Assembly: GCF_000286955.2 (NCBI RefSeq) | Contig: NZ_AJYK02000057.1 | Span: forward strand, 1 to 64,000 | Reading direction: 5' to 3' | Source: Vibrio rumoiensis 1S-45 | GTDB taxonomy: Bacteria > Pseudomonadota > Gammaproteobacteria > Enterobacterales > Vibrionaceae | Length of the DNA: 64,000 nt | Shown: positions 31,925-42,040 of the stretch, piece by piece | Layout: every line of letters begins with the position of its first letter | How positions within the stretch are numbered: position 1 is the stretch's first letter | Position numbers and translations under genes: made by a program | Notes under the pieces: generated by a model | The model's input: only the letters and a program-made list of their open reading frames with translations | Database searches by the model: none | What the model was told of the DNA's origin: nothing

Positions 31925-34612
31925 ATGACAGAACTGACAGTGAAAGCACTGAGTGAAGAAATTGGTACACCAGTTGAACGCTTGGTAGAACAACTTGCTG
32001 ATGCTGGTATGAAAAAAGCCAGTACAGACAACGTTACAGATGCAGAGAAGCAACAACTTCTTACGTATCTTAAAAAAGAACATGGCAGTGCATCTGGTGA
32101 TTCAGAGCCGACTCGTTTGACTTTACAACGTAAAACCAAAAGCACATTAAGTGTGGCTGCTGGTGGCGGTAAAAGTAAAGAAGTTCAAGTAGAAGTGCGT
32201 AAGAAACGCACCTACGTGAAGCGTTCAGCTGTTGAAGATGAAGCCAACCGTGAAGCTGAAGAACAAGCCGCACGTGAAGCAGAAATTGCAGCGCAACATG
32301 CCGCCGAAGAAAAAGCGAAACAAGAAGCAGAAGCTAAAATGAAAGCAGAAGCCGCCGCGAAAGCAAAACGTGAAGCTGATGAAAAGGCAAAACGTGAAGC
32401 TGCCGAAAAAGCGAAAGTTGAAGAAAAATCAGCTCCAAAACGTTCTCCTGAAGAAAAAGCAAAACATGACGCTGCGAAAAAAGAAGCAGAATCATTAAAG
32501 CGCCGTCAGGAAGAAGAAGCTCAACGTAAAGCAGAACAAGAAGCTCAAAAATTGGTTGAAGAAGCACGTAAACTAGCAGAAGAAAATGAAGTTCGTTGGT
32601 CAGAAGAAGAGAAGAAGAAGAAAGAATCTGAAAACTCTGATTACCATGTAACGACGAACGTACACGCTCGTGCTGCAGAAGATGAAGCTGATCGTCGCAG
32701 TGAAGCAAGTCGTCGTAAAAAGAAAAAGCCAGCGAAGAAAGAAGAAGAACGTAACACTGGCGGACGTAACGCTCGTGGTGGACGTAATAACCGTAAAGGT
32801 AAACTTGCGAAACCAACATCTATGCAACATGGCTTCGATAAGTCAGCAACCGTTGCTAAATCTGATGTTGTGATTGGTGAGACAATTGTTGTATCTGAAT
32901 TGGCAAGCAAAATGTCAGTGAAAGGTACGGAAGTCATCAAAACTATGATGAAAATGGGCGCAATGGCGACCATCAACCAAGTGATTGACCAAGAAACTGC
33001 ACAGCTTGTGGCAGAGGAAATGGGTCACAAGGTTATTCTTCGTAAAGAAAATGAATTAGAAGAAGCGATTCTATCTGATCGTGACGACAGTTCAGAAGCG
33101 GTATCTCGTGCGCCTGTTGTGACTATCATGGGTCACGTTGACCACGGTAAGACATCGACACTGGATTATATCCGTCGTAGCCGTGTTGCTTCTGGTGAAG
33201 CGGGTGGTATTACTCAGCACATCGGTGCATACCACGTTGAAACTGACAATGGCATGATCACCTTCCTAGATACTCCAGGACACGCCGCGTTTACTTCAAT
33301 GCGTGCTCGTGGTGCTCAAGCGACAGATATCGTTGTACTTGTTGTTGCTGCCGATGATGGTGTAATGCCACAAACCATTGAAGCGATTCAGCATGCTAAA
33401 GCGGCTGGCGTTCCTTTGATTATTGCAGTAAACAAAATTGATAAAGAAGGCGCGAACCCTGATAACGTTAAGAATGAGCTTGCTCAGTATGACGTTATTC
33501 CTGAAGAATGGGGCGGCGAAAACATGTTCGTTCACATTTCTGCAAAAGTGGGAACCAATATTGAAGGTTTACTTGAAGCTATCTTACTTCAGTCTGAAGT
33601 TCTTGAGCTTAAAGCAGTAACCGACGGCATGGCTTCTGGTGTGGTTGTTGAATCTCGCCTTGATAAAGGTCGTGGTCCAGTTGCAACTGTACTTGTACAA
33701 GCGGGTACTCTACGCAAGGGCGACATCGTACTGTGTGGACAAGAATACGGCCGTGTTCGTGCTATGCGTGATGAAAATGGTCAAGACATTGAAACTGCGG
33801 GTCCATCGATTCCAGTGGAAATTCTTGGTCTATCTGGTGTTCCTGCGTCAGGTGATGAAGCGACAGTAGTACGTGATGAGCGTAAAGCACGTGAAGTTGC
33901 GAACTACCGTCAAGGTAAATTCCGTGATGTGAAGCTGGCTCGTCAGCAAAAATCGAAACTTGAAAACATGTTCTCTAACATGGAAGCAGGTGAAGTTGCT
34001 GAACTGAACGTGGTACTTAAAGCGGACGTTCAAGGTTCGGTAGAAGCGATTGCCGACTCACTACGTAAACTTTCAACTGAAGAAGTGAAAGTGAACATAG
34101 TAGGTTCTGGTGTGGGTGGTATTACTGAAACGGATGCAGTACTTGCAGCCGCTTCTAACGCCATCTTACTTGGTTTTAACGTCCGTGCTGATGCTTCAGC
34201 TCGCCGCACTGTTGAAAACGAAAGCTTAGATCTTCGTTACTACTCAATCATTTACCAATTGATTGACGAAGTGAAACAAGCGATGGGCGGTATGCTTGCT
34301 CCTGAATTTAGACAAGAAATCATTGGTCTTGCTGAAGTTCGTGACGTGTTCAAGTCACCTAAACTGGGTGCTATCGCAGGTTGTATGGTAACTGAAGGCT
34401 TAATTAAGCGTAGTAACCCAATCCGCGTACTTCGCGATAACATCGTTATCTACGAAGGTGAGCTAGAATCGCTACGTCGCTTTAAAGATGACGTACAAGA
34501 AGTTCGTAACGGTTACGAATGTGGTATCGGTGTTAAGAACTACAATGACGTTCGCGCTGGTGACCAAATCGAAGTATTCGAAATCGTTGAAATTAAGCGT
34601 ACTCTTGATTAA
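31925..34612 (+). CDS. infB: Translation initiation factor IF-2
   Basis: GTPase that brings initiator tRNA to the 30S subunit and promotes subunit joining. The 895-residue protein has an N-terminal IF2 domain, a long Ala/Glu/Lys-rich helical linker (about residues 95–260), a basic stretch [13 protein letters not shown] near 280, and the G domain with GHVDHGKTS near residues 403–411, DTPGH near 449 and NKID near 503. The beta-barrel and C-terminal initiator tRNA-binding domains follow. The helical linker is compositionally unusual but normal for this family. Confidence 0.98.
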   Translation: MTELTVKALSEEIGTPVERLVEQLADAGMKKASTDNVTDAEKQQLLTYLKKEHGSASGDSEPTRLTLQRKTKSTLSVAAGGGKSKEVQVEVRKKRTYVKRSAVEDEANREAEEQAAREAEIAAQHAAEEKAKQEAEAKMKAEAAAKAKREADEKAKREAAEKAKVEEKSAPKRSPEEKAKHDAAKKEAESLKRRQEEEAQRKAEQEAQKLVEEARKLAEENEVRWSEEEKKKKESENSDYHVTTNVHARAAEDEADRRSEASRRKKKKPAKKEEERNTGGRNARGGRNNRKGKLAKPTSMQHGFDKSATVAKSDVVIGETIVVSELASKMSVKGTEVIKTMMKMGAMATINQVIDQETAQLVAEEMGHKVILRKENELEEAILSDRDDSSEAVSRAPVVTIMGHVDHGKTSTLDYIRRSRVASGEAGGITQHIGAYHVETDNGMITFLDTPGHAAFTSMRARGAQATDIVVLVVAADDGVMPQTIEAIQHAKAAGVPLIIAVNKIDKEGANPDNVKNELAQYDVIPEEWGGENMFVHISAKVGTNIEGLLEAILLQSEVLELKAVTDGMASGVVVESRLDKGRGPVATVLVQAGTLRKGDIVLCGQEYGRVRAMRDENGQDIETAGPSIPVEILGLSGVPASGDEATVVRDERKAREVANYRQGKFRDVKLARQQKSKLENMFSNMEAGEVAELNVVLKADVQGSVEAIADSLRKLSTEEVKVNIVGSGVGGITETDAVLAAASNAILLGFNVRADASARRTVENESLDLRYYSIIYQLIDEVKQAMGGMLAPEFRQEIIGLAEVRDVFKSPKLGAIAGCMVTEGLIKRSNPIRVLRDNIVIYEGELESLRRFKDDVQEVRNGYECGIGVKNYNDVRAGDQIEVFEIVEIKRTLD

Positions 34613-34661
34613 TTTAAAATCTGACTTAACCTCCTAGGTTAGCAAGATTTCTTAATACACT

Positions 34662-34689
34662 ATGGGGGGCATTATGCTCCCCATTTTTT
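34662..34689 (+). terminator. Terminator-like hairpin between infB and rbfA
   Basis: ATGGGG-GCAT and ATGC-CCCCAT pair with single mismatches in the stem, followed by six T. It lies inside an otherwise co-directional cluster. Confidence 0.7.
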
Positions 34690-34728
34690 CTGTTATATGT
34701 GATATTAAATCGCAGCAGAGGTAACAAT

Positions 34729-35130
34729 ATGTCCAAAGAATTTAGCCGTGCACAACGTGTTGCACAACAATTACAAAAAGAGCTAGCCTCGATTTTACAA
34801 CGTGATGTACGTGATTCTCGTATCGGAATGGTGACGATTTCTGACGTTGAAGTTTCACGTGATTTAGCTTATGCCAAAGTATTCGTGACTTTCTTATGTG
34901 TGGGTGAACAAACTCCAGAGTCAAGCTTAGCGGCACTAAAAGAGCATGAAGTTGCGGTTCGTATGACGCTAGGTAAGCGTATTCGTTTACGTCTAACACC
35001 AGAAGTTCGCTTTACTTACGACAACACCTTAACCGAAGGCATGCGCATGTCTAACTTGGTAAGTGAAGTCGTAAGCAAAGATAACCAACGCAAAAAAGAA
35101 GCTGGTCGTGAGGACGAAGGAGAAGAGTAA
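34729..35130 (+). CDS. rbfA: Ribosome-binding factor A
   Basis: Cold-shock-related 30S maturation factor that binds near the 16S 5' helix. The 133-residue KH-type protein has the conserved start [29 protein letters not shown] segment [18 protein letters not shown] and the charged tail. The ATG at 34729 has AGAGGT upstream; a longer reading from 34699 is less likely. Its stop TAA shares a base with the truB ATG, so the two are translationally coupled. Confidence 0.96.
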   Translation: MSKEFSRAQRVAQQLQKELASILQRDVRDSRIGMVTISDVEVSRDLAYAKVFVTFLCVGEQTPESSLAALKEHEVAVRMTLGKRIRLRLTPEVRFTYDNTLTEGMRMSNLVSEVVSKDNQRKKEAGREDEGEE

Positions 35131-36071
35131 TGGCTCGTAGACGTCGTGGTCGTCCTATTGACGGCGTTTTGTTATTGGATAAACCAACCAGTATTAGCTC
35201 TAATGATGCGCTGCAAAAAGTAAAACGTCTCTATTTCGCTGAGAAAGCAGGGCATACTGGTGCATTGGATCCTTTAGCAACGGGTATGCTGCCAATTTGT
35301 CTTGGTGAAGCAACTAAGTTCTCTCAATTCCTATTAGATTCGGATAAGCGTTACCGTGTGGTTGCAAAATTAGGCGAGCGTACGGATACCTCCGATTCTG
35401 ATGGTGAAGTGGTTCAAACTCGAGATGTGAACGTTGAAAGAGAATTTCTAGAAGCTTGCATTGATAAGTTTCGCGGTACTACCGATCAAATTCCTTCGAT
35501 GTTCTCTGCATTAAAATATCAAGGGAAACCTTTGTATGAATATGCACGTCAAGGCATCGAGGTTCCTCGTGAGTCACGTAAGATCACAGTGTTTGAACTT
35601 AAACTGATCCGCTTTGAAGGTGATGAAGTTGAAATGGAAGTGCATTGTTCAAAAGGCACTTACATTCGCACCATTACGGATGATTTAGGTGAAATGTTAG
35701 GTTGTGGCGCGCATGTGACGTACTTACGTCGTATTGGTGTATCGCATTATCCAGCCGAGCGTATGGTGACATTGGAGCAGCTTGAAGCTTTGATTGAACA
35801 AGCCAAAGAACAAGAGATTGAACCACGCGAGTTGTTGGATCCTCTACTATTGCCAATGGATACTGCAGTACAAGATTTACCGGAAGTGAATATGCTACCA
35901 AGCCTTGTTGGTTATGTTCAGCAGGGGCAAGCGGTACAAGTACCTGGTGCGCCTAGCGAAGGTATTGTTCGCATGACGGCAGGTGAAGAGCGCTTATTCT
36001 TAGGCATTGCGCATATTGATGATGATGGGAAAGTTGCACCAAAGAGATTGGTGGTGTTTAGAGAAGAATAG
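35130..36071 (+). CDS. truB: tRNA pseudouridine55 synthase TruB
   Basis: Makes the universal pseudouridine at position 55 in the T-loop of tRNAs. The catalytic aspartate is D47 in [15 protein letters not shown]. Other family segments are [13 protein letters not shown] near residue 14 and the [10 protein letters not shown] motif near 173. The 313-residue length matches E. coli (314). It overlaps rbfA by one base. Confidence 0.97.
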   Translation: MARRRRGRPIDGVLLLDKPTSISSNDALQKVKRLYFAEKAGHTGALDPLATGMLPICLGEATKFSQFLLDSDKRYRVVAKLGERTDTSDSDGEVVQTRDVNVEREFLEACIDKFRGTTDQIPSMFSALKYQGKPLYEYARQGIEVPRESRKITVFELKLIRFEGDEVEMEVHCSKGTYIRTITDDLGEMLGCGAHVTYLRRIGVSHYPAERMVTLEQLEALIEQAKEQEIEPRELLDPLLLPMDTAVQDLPEVNMLPSLVGYVQQGQAVQVPGAPSEGIVRMTAGEERLFLGIAHIDDDGKVAPKRLVVFREE

Positions 36072-36108
36072 GAAGCGCATTTCTATTCTTTAGGCGTCAG
36101 AATATCTC

Positions 36109-36137
36109 TTGCTCTTATGTTTTCGTTCCCCTATAAT
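36109..36137 (+). promoter_or_regulatory. Promoter for rpsO
   Basis: TTGCTC, a 17-base spacer and a perfect TATAAT predict a start near 36144, about 70 bases before rpsO. Confidence 0.65.
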
Positions 36138-36211
36138 CCGCACCTCGCGTGATGGCTGAATCAGAGATTGGCTGTCACATTTTATAGATTAACTCTTATT
36201 AGGAGAGCATT

Positions 36212-36481
36212 ATGTCTCTGAATGCAGAAACTAAAGCAGCAATCGTTGCAGAATACGCACAAGTTGAAGGCGATACAGGTTCACCAGAAGTACAAGTAGC
36301 ACTACTTACTGCTTCTATCAACCACCTACAAGGTCACTTTGCTGATCACAAACACGATCACCACAGCCGTCGCGGTCTACTACGTATGGTTTCTCGTCGT
36401 CGTAAACTTCTAGATTACCTTAAAGGTAAAAACCTAGATCGTTACCACGCACTAATCAAGCGTCTTGGCCTACGTCGTTAA
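36212..36481 (+). CDS. rpsO: 30S ribosomal protein S15
   Basis: Primary 16S rRNA-binding protein of the 30S platform. The 89-residue helical protein has the conserved [17 protein letters not shown] and [20 protein letters not shown] segments. The ribosome site AGGAGA precedes the ATG. A terminator follows, then pnp, the standard rpsO–pnp arrangement. Confidence 0.98.
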   Translation: MSLNAETKAAIVAEYAQVEGDTGSPEVQVALLTASINHLQGHFADHKHDHHSRRGLLRMVSRRRKLLDYLKGKNLDRYHALIKRLGLRR

Positions 36482-36582
36482 TTCGTCGTTTGGTTTAATA
36501 CCAAGATTAGAAAGCATTTGTTTTATTGATTTGCTGCTTGCTTGAATTTCAACAAGCGAAGAAAAATAGACAGATACTTGAT

Positions 36583-36607
36583 AAAAAGGAGCTTAGGCTC
36601 CTTTTTT
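36583..36607 (+). terminator. Terminator after rpsO
   Basis: AAAAAGGAGC and GCTCCTTTTT form a perfect 10-bp stem with loop TTAG, then T. In E. coli such a terminator is partly read through into pnp. Confidence 0.9.
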
Positions 36608-36773
36608 GCGTTTGCCGTTTGGTGGATTAAACATTATCTAGCCCAAAATAAGACATTTACGTCCAAGTGGTTTATACTACGTCTCGTTTGTTTTAGTTAA
36701 CGAATGCTCTATTAGCTAAATTAAAATAAACCTCTGTTGATTAACTTTACAGTCACCGATGTCGACCATGAAG

Positions 36774-36858
36774 GTCGCGACTAATAACAGCCTTTTCCGT
36801 ATCTCTCTTTAATCTTTTAGTGAGTTACAAATTAGAAAAAACTGCTATTAGTCGCGAT
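36774..36858 (+). promoter_or_regulatory. Long hairpin in the pnp leader (probable RNase III target)
   Basis: The arms at 36774–36791 (GTCGCGACTAATAACAGC) and 36841–36858 (ACTGCTATTAGTCGCGAT) pair over about 16 bases. The stem lies 60 bases before pnp. In E. coli, RNase III cuts such a leader stem and PNPase then represses its own synthesis; the same control is inferred here. Confidence 0.6.
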
Positions 36859-36918
36859 TGGTAAAGAAATCACAGGGTATTGAAATACTTTGAAATTATT
36901 AAATTTAAGGATCTTTAC

Positions 36919-39033
36919 GTGAAAGCAATCGTAAAAAAATTCCAGTACGGTAATCATACCGTTACTCTAGAAACTGGCGTCATGGCTCGTCAAGCAACTG
37001 CTGCTGTAATGGCAAGCATGGATGACACTTCAGTATTCGTATCTGTAGTCGCAAAGAAAGAAGCAGTCGCAGGGCAAGATTTCTTCCCTCTTACTGTGAA
37101 CTACCAAGAGCGTACATACGCTGCCGGTAAAATCCCTGGCGGTTTCTTTAAGCGCGAAGGTCGTCCTTCTGAAGGCGAAACATTAACGGCTCGTCTAATC
37201 GACCGTCCAATTCGTCCGCTATTCCCATCTGAATTCAAAAACGAAGTTCAAGTGATTGCCACTGTGGTTTCTGTAAACCCAGACATTCAACCTGACATGA
37301 TCACAATGATCGCCACTTCTGCTGCTTTAGCTATCTCTGGTGTTCCATTTAATGGTCCTATCGGTGCAGCGCGCGTTGGTCACATCAATGGTGAACTAGT
37401 ACTTAACCCAAGCCAAACTGAACTTGAGTCTTCTAAACTAGACCTAGTGGTTGCGGGTACTGCTGGCGCGGTATTAATGGTTGAATCAGAAGCTGACAAC
37501 CTAACTGAAGAAGAAATGTTAGCTGCAGTTGTTTATGGTCACGACCAACAACAAACGGTTATTTCTGCTATCAACGAATTCGCAGCTGAAGTCGCTACGC
37601 CGTCTTGGAACTGGGAAGCACCTGCTGAAAACACAGAATTGAAAGCAAAAATTGCTGAGTTAGCAGAAAGCCAACTGGTTGAAGCATACCAAATCACTGA
37701 GAAAATGGCGCGTTACGATCGTATCCACCAACTTAGCGATGAAGTAAAAGAAAAATTATTAGCTGAAAACGAAGATCTGAATCCAAAAGAAATTCACGCT
37801 ATTTTCCATGACTTAGAGAAAAACGTAGTACGTAGCCGCATTATTGCAGGCAACCCACGTATCGATGGCCGTGAAAAAGACATGGTTCGTGCACTTGATG
37901 TACGTACTGGCGTTCTTCCACGTACCCATGGTTCTTCTTTGTTTACTCGTGGTGAAACTCAAGCATTGGTTACGGCTACGCTTGGTACACAACGTGATGC
38001 ACAAATCATCGATAGCCTATTGGGTGAGAAGAAAGACAACTTCCTTCTACACTACAACTTCCCTCCATACTGTGTAGGTGAAACTGGTTTTGTTGGTTCT
38101 CCTAAGCGTCGTGAAATCGGCCACGGTAAATTAGCAAAACGTGGTATTCAAGCGGTAATGCCATCAGTAGAAGAGTTCCCATACACAGTACGTGTTGTGT
38201 CTGAAATTACTGAATCAAACGGTTCATCTTCAATGGCTTCTGTTTGTGGTACTTCTCTAGCGCTTATGGATGCTGGTGTACCAATTAAAGCTTCAGTTGC
38301 AGGTATCGCGATGGGTCTTGTTAAAGAAGGCGACGATTTCGTTGTTCTTTCTGACATCCTTGGCGACGAAGATCACCTAGGTGACATGGACTTTAAAGTC
38401 GCGGGTACTAACGAAGGTATCACTGCACTGCAAATGGATATCAAAATCGAAGGTATCACTAAAGAAATCATGCAAATTGCGCTTAACCAAGCACAAGGCG
38501 CACGTAAGCACATCCTAAAAGTAATGGATGAAGCGATTTCTGGTGCACGTGAAGAGATTTCTGAATTTGCTCCACGTATCTACACCATGAAGATCAGCTC
38601 TGAGAAAATCAAAGACGTGATCGGTAAAGGTGGCGCTGTGATCCGTGCTCTTACTGAAGAAACTGGCACAACGATTGAAATCGATGACGATGGCACAATC
38701 AAAATTGCTGCGACTGAAGGTAAAGCTGCGAAAGAAGCTATCCGTCGTATCGAAGAGATCACTGCTGAAGTTGAAGTGGGTCGTATCTACTCAGGTAAAG
38801 TGGCACGTTTGGCTGATTTCGGTGCATTCGTAACGATTCTTCCTGGTAAAGATGGTCTAGTACACATTTCTCAAATTGCTGATAAGCGTATCGAGAAAGT
38901 GGCTGACTACCTAACTGAAGGTCAAGAAGTTCAAGTTAAAGTGCTTGAAATCGACCGTCAAGGCCGTGTTCGTCTAAGCATGAAAGAAGCGGTTGAAACC
39001 ACTGAAGCTCCAGCAGAACCTGCTGCAGAGTAA
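36919..39033 (+). CDS. pnp: Polyribonucleotide nucleotidyltransferase (PNPase)
   Basis: Phosphorolytic 3'–5' exoribonuclease, a trimer and part of the RNA degradosome. The 704-residue protein has two RNase PH domains (about 5–220 and 310–545) joined by a helical domain, then a KH domain with the loop IGKGGAVIR near 565 and an S1 domain ([13 protein letters not shown] near 627). The start is GTG at 36919, with AAGGA seven bases upstream and the family start [15 protein letters not shown] just after; an upstream ATG at 36880 adds 13 atypical residues. A long leader hairpin suggests autoregulation. Confidence 0.97.
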   Translation: MKAIVKKFQYGNHTVTLETGVMARQATAAVMASMDDTSVFVSVVAKKEAVAGQDFFPLTVNYQERTYAAGKIPGGFFKREGRPSEGETLTARLIDRPIRPLFPSEFKNEVQVIATVVSVNPDIQPDMITMIATSAALAISGVPFNGPIGAARVGHINGELVLNPSQTELESSKLDLVVAGTAGAVLMVESEADNLTEEEMLAAVVYGHDQQQTVISAINEFAAEVATPSWNWEAPAENTELKAKIAELAESQLVEAYQITEKMARYDRIHQLSDEVKEKLLAENEDLNPKEIHAIFHDLEKNVVRSRIIAGNPRIDGREKDMVRALDVRTGVLPRTHGSSLFTRGETQALVTATLGTQRDAQIIDSLLGEKKDNFLLHYNFPPYCVGETGFVGSPKRREIGHGKLAKRGIQAVMPSVEEFPYTVRVVSEITESNGSSSMASVCGTSLALMDAGVPIKASVAGIAMGLVKEGDDFVVLSDILGDEDHLGDMDFKVAGTNEGITALQMDIKIEGITKEIMQIALNQAQGARKHILKVMDEAISGAREEISEFAPRIYTMKISSEKIKDVIGKGGAVIRALTEETGTTIEIDDDGTIKIAATEGKAAKEAIRRIEEITAEVEVGRIYSGKVARLADFGAFVTILPGKDGLVHISQIADKRIEKVADYLTEGQEVQVKVLEIDRQGRVRLSMKEAVETTEAPAEPAAE

Positions 39034-39054
39034 TTTCATCTAGAATGAATCAAG

Positions 39055-39083
39055 AAAGGGGAGCTTAGGCTCCTCTTTTTTTA
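39055..39083 (+). terminator. Terminator after pnp
   Basis: A GGAGC–GCTCC stem with loop TTAG and flanking AAAG/CTTT pairs is followed by a T run. The core GGAGCTTAGGCTCC is identical to the rpsO terminator. Confidence 0.9.
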
Positions 39084-39224
39084 TGTCTATTATTCTTGTA
39101 TTAGGATTGATATTGCAGTGGTGAGAGGGTGAGACAACGTGTATATTAGTTTGGGTTAATGAATACAGTTACGGTTTTCTTTAATTCTAAATTTATATAC
39201 GTACTGTAAAGGAGTTTGACGTTC

Positions 39225-40208
39225 GTGAAATATTATAAATGGATAAGCCTGATTACCGCTTTTTTCTTAATGGGTTGTGCAAACCAAGGTGGTTCAAATT
39301 GGGCTTACCCACCATTAGCCATTCCTCTTCAGCCTTCTCTTCAACAAGAATTGCAAATCGCAAGGCTTAACCAGTTATTGCAACGTAAAGAGGTGAGCCA
39401 AAATGTTCGTGCTCAAATATTTGCAGAACGTGGCCGTTATCTCGACAGTGTGGGTTTAGCAGATTTAGCCCGCTTGGATTACGAGCGTTCATTAAAATTA
39501 AATCCTGCTCAATCTGAAGTATTCAATGTTCTAGGTGTCTATTTTACCCAAGTGAGTGACTATGATTCAGCATTTGATGCATTTGATTCTAGTTTAGAGC
39601 TTGATCCGAATAACGACTATGCGGAACGTAATCGAGCCATTGCTTTATATTATGCTGAAAGGTATGTGCTTGCCTCGCAAGATATGGCCAGCAATTACAA
39701 TAAAGATCCTTCCGATCCGTATCGTGCATTGTGGTTGTATTATATTGATCGAGAAAATGGTGATGAAAAGCAAGCAACAGCGGATTTAGAGCAACGTTAC
39801 CAAGATCGTGATGAGCAATGGGGTTGGGTATTAGTCGGTATAACTCTGGGTAAAGTCAATGAAAACGATGCACTACAATCCGTTGCAGTAGGTACGAACA
39901 ATAATGTCGAATTGGCGCAAAAGTTAACCGAGCTTTATTTCTATTTGGCGAAGAAGTATCAATATCAAGGTCAATATTCAGATGCGATTGCTCTTTATAA
40001 GTTATCGATTTCACTTAATGTGTATGAATTCTCTGAACATAGGTATGCATTTTTAGAATTAGGGCGTATTTTTAAAGCGATTCAAGCAAAGAGAGATAAA
40101 GCGCAAGCGGAATCAACAGAGCCTGCTATCGATCAAGAATCGAGCAATCAGCCTGATGAGAAAAATAACCAACAACCGACTTATCAAGCACCCAAGCTGA
40201 GTGTTTAA
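39225..40208 (+). CDS. nlpI: Lipoprotein NlpI (TPR protein)
   Basis: Outer-membrane lipoprotein that recruits peptidoglycan hydrolases such as MepS to the Prc protease in E. coli. It has a signal ending in the lipobox LMGC, then TPR helices (RARLDYERSLKLNP-like repeats near residues 85–125: SEVFNVLGVYFTQ, YDSAFDAFDSSLELDPNNDYA) and a Gln/Asn/Glu-rich tail. Overall it follows E. coli NlpI. The start is GTG at 39225, ten bases after AAAGGAG; TTG at 39216 is too close to that site. The gene follows pnp as in E. coli. Confidence 0.93.
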   Translation: MKYYKWISLITAFFLMGCANQGGSNWAYPPLAIPLQPSLQQELQIARLNQLLQRKEVSQNVRAQIFAERGRYLDSVGLADLARLDYERSLKLNPAQSEVFNVLGVYFTQVSDYDSAFDAFDSSLELDPNNDYAERNRAIALYYAERYVLASQDMASNYNKDPSDPYRALWLYYIDRENGDEKQATADLEQRYQDRDEQWGWVLVGITLGKVNENDALQSVAVGTNNNVELAQKLTELYFYLAKKYQYQGQYSDAIALYKLSISLNVYEFSEHRYAFLELGRIFKAIQAKRDKAQAESTEPAIDQESSNQPDEKNNQQPTYQAPKLSV

Positions 40209-40240
40209 CTTAAGTTGAGTGCCTAATTAGTGACTTTTTG

Positions 40241-40267
40241 ACTATCCATCTGATCTAGGTGGATAGT
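40241..40267. terminator. Stem-loop after nlpI, possible weak terminator
   Basis: ACTATCCATC and GGTGGATAGT form a 10-bp stem (one G-T) with a 7-base loop, but there is no T run. The rest of the 298-base gap to yhbS shows no gene. Confidence 0.4.
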
Positions 40268-40506
40268 ATTATGCCTACATTTCTAATGTGATTGCTCTTG
40301 TTATTCAATCAGCAACCTGGTTTTGGTAATAAAAAAGTTTAAGCAAAATTGACCTAATATATCAACCACCCATTGTGTAAAAGGTTTATCTGGCTCTCGT
40401 TCTTCAAGCCAGAACTCGGGTTAAATAAGAAAACTGACAAATAATGATGGTTTCAGTATAGAATCCATTTCTTGTTGCTTTCTATTGACCACTCACAAGG
40501 ATAATC

Positions 40507-41022
40507 ATGCTAATTCGTACCGAAGCTCCCGCTGATATTCTCACCATTGATTCATTATTACGCCAAACGTTTCCTACTTCATCAGAAGCTAAATTAGTAC
40601 GTTCTTTACGTGAAAATAGCCGCTTTACTTTATCTCTGGTGGCTTGTAGCGATGAGGGTGAAGTGATTGGGCACGTGCTGTTTACGCCAGTTACGATTGA
40701 TGGTGATGACTTGGGTTGGCAAGGGCTAGCACCGGTTGCGGTTAAAGAAGAATATCGTGGGCAAGGTATTGCAGAGGCTCTGATCAGATCCGGTTTGGAT
40801 TCATTATATGAATTTGGTTATTCGGCTTGCTTTGTTTTAGGTTCACCACATTACTATTCTCGATTAGGCTTTCAAGATGGCGCACCAATGGGATTGGTGT
40901 CTATTTATAATGTTATGCCTGAATATCAAGTGGGTGCTTTCCAAGCTCTTGCGCTTGCGGATGGTGCTTTTGACGGACAAGCGGGTTTGGTAGAATACAG
41001 CCCAGAATTTAACGCTATTTGA
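40507..41022 (+). CDS. yhbS: GNAT family N-acetyltransferase, YhbS-like
   Basis: A 171-residue GNAT acetyltransferase resembling E. coli YhbS along its length: MLIRTEAPADILTIDSLLR at the start, the acetyl-CoA loop EYRGQGIAEALI near residue 83, GSPHYYSRLGF near 116 and GLVEYSPEF at the end. The acceptor is unknown. holD starts seven bases after its stop, which suggests a yhbS–holD–rimI transcript. Confidence 0.85.
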   Translation: MLIRTEAPADILTIDSLLRQTFPTSSEAKLVRSLRENSRFTLSLVACSDEGEVIGHVLFTPVTIDGDDLGWQGLAPVAVKEEYRGQGIAEALIRSGLDSLYEFGYSACFVLGSPHYYSRLGFQDGAPMGLVSIYNVMPEYQVGAFQALALADGAFDGQAGLVEYSPEFNAI

Positions 41023-41028
41023 GTTATT

Positions 41029-41439
41029 ATGCTAAACCTTCGTGAACAACAGTATTTACAAGAAATGGCAATTCCTGTTTGGGAGCTTGCACATCCGGAA
41101 CGGTTGCAAGGCTACCAAGCTCCAGGTCTTGTCCTTCCATCTTCTTGCGTTTTGTTATTGGTTTCTGAAAGCTTACCTCAAGGCGAAGATGCGACCTTGT
41201 TTATTAAAGTGCTTGGCAGCATGACATTAAAACCGGAGCAGGCTCTGCAGATTACTCCTGCTCAGTTGGTCACTCTGGAAAAGCATCAGCTCAGTTGGAT
41301 ATGGTTTGCTGGTTGTGAGGTTAGCCTAACCCTTGATGGGGTGAATCAGTTATCTTCGCCACTGTTGCAAGACATTCATGGTAATACTCAAAATCGCCGA
41401 GACCTTTGGCAGCAGATTTGCTCTTATGACACAAAATAA
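41029..41439 (+). CDS. holD: DNA polymerase III psi subunit
   Basis: Small clamp-loader accessory subunit that, with chi, links the loader to SSB. The 136-residue protein shows the weakly conserved HolD pattern: REQQYLQEMAIPVWEL near the start, LTLD segments in the middle and the tail RRDLWQQICSYD, matching E. coli's ALWQQICTYE. Position before rimI, with a 14-base overlap, is the E. coli holD–rimI arrangement and supports the call. Confidence 0.88.
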   Translation: MLNLREQQYLQEMAIPVWELAHPERLQGYQAPGLVLPSSCVLLLVSESLPQGEDATLFIKVLGSMTLKPEQALQITPAQLVTLEKHQLSWIWFAGCEVSLTLDGVNQLSSPLLQDIHGNTQNRRDLWQQICSYDTK

Positions 41440-41926
41440 TCTTCAAACATTGCCTCTAATTACTGAGCATCTCGATGCAGTATGGGCGATTGAACAACAA
41501 GCGCATAGCCATCCGTGGGCGCAAAGTATGATCCGCGATCTCAGCCATCAAAACACGCCAAACTCCAGTAAGCATCAATTTGGCTTGTGGCTTGATCAAA
41601 CATTAGTCGGTTACTACTACAGCCAGAATGTAGTTGGGGAAGTCACGTTACTGACGATTGCTGTGGATCCTAGTCAGCAAGGCAAAGGCTATGGACGAAT
41701 GTTAATGCAGCATTTAATCGAACACAGTGAAGCCTGCGAAGCGGAAAGTATTTGGTTGGAAGTGAGAGCCAGTAATACAGGGGCTTATCATCTTTATGAG
41801 TCGCTTGGCTTTAACGAGATGGATCGTCGTGTGAATTATTATCCATCTCAAACCTCAAAGAGTGGCAAAGAAGATGCCATCATCATGAACCTATTGCTGG
41901 ATAGTGGTTTTAATCCTTTCAGCTAG
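41426..41926 (+). CDS. rimI: Ribosomal protein S18-alanine N-acetyltransferase RimI
   Basis: GNAT enzyme that acetylates the N-terminal alanine of S18. The 166-residue protein has the acetyl-CoA motif VDPSQQGKGYGRMLMQHL near residue 75 and the RimI signature WLEVRASNTGAYHLYESLGF, then RRVNYYPS. The ATG at 41426 lies inside the end of holD (14-base overlap), giving a family-like start; an upstream in-frame GTG at 41378 is rejected. The product is slightly longer than E. coli RimI. Confidence 0.92.
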   Translation: MTQNNLQTLPLITEHLDAVWAIEQQAHSHPWAQSMIRDLSHQNTPNSSKHQFGLWLDQTLVGYYYSQNVVGEVTLLTIAVDPSQQGKGYGRMLMQHLIEHSEACEAESIWLEVRASNTGAYHLYESLGFNEMDRRVNYYPSQTSKSGKEDAIIMNLLLDSGFNPFS

Positions 41927-42040
41927 AGTTATCTTGATTTTTGCGTATAATTCGCCCATCTCACTTAAGTGATCCCATTATTTTTTGTTGCTGCGATAAT
42001 TGCGGCAACTATCAAACTGTTTATAAGGTTTCAAGCTCTT

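Noticed and set aside
32260..32640. Repeat-like GAAGC/AAAGC pattern in infB
   Set aside because: It is codon repetition of the Ala/Glu/Lys-rich IF-2 linker, normal for this protein, not a DNA repeat or CRISPR.
32334..32819. Long antisense ORF under infB (161 codons)
   Set aside because: It mirrors the repetitive Ala/Glu/Lys codons of the IF-2 linker, giving a Leu-rich low-complexity product; a shadow of the real gene.
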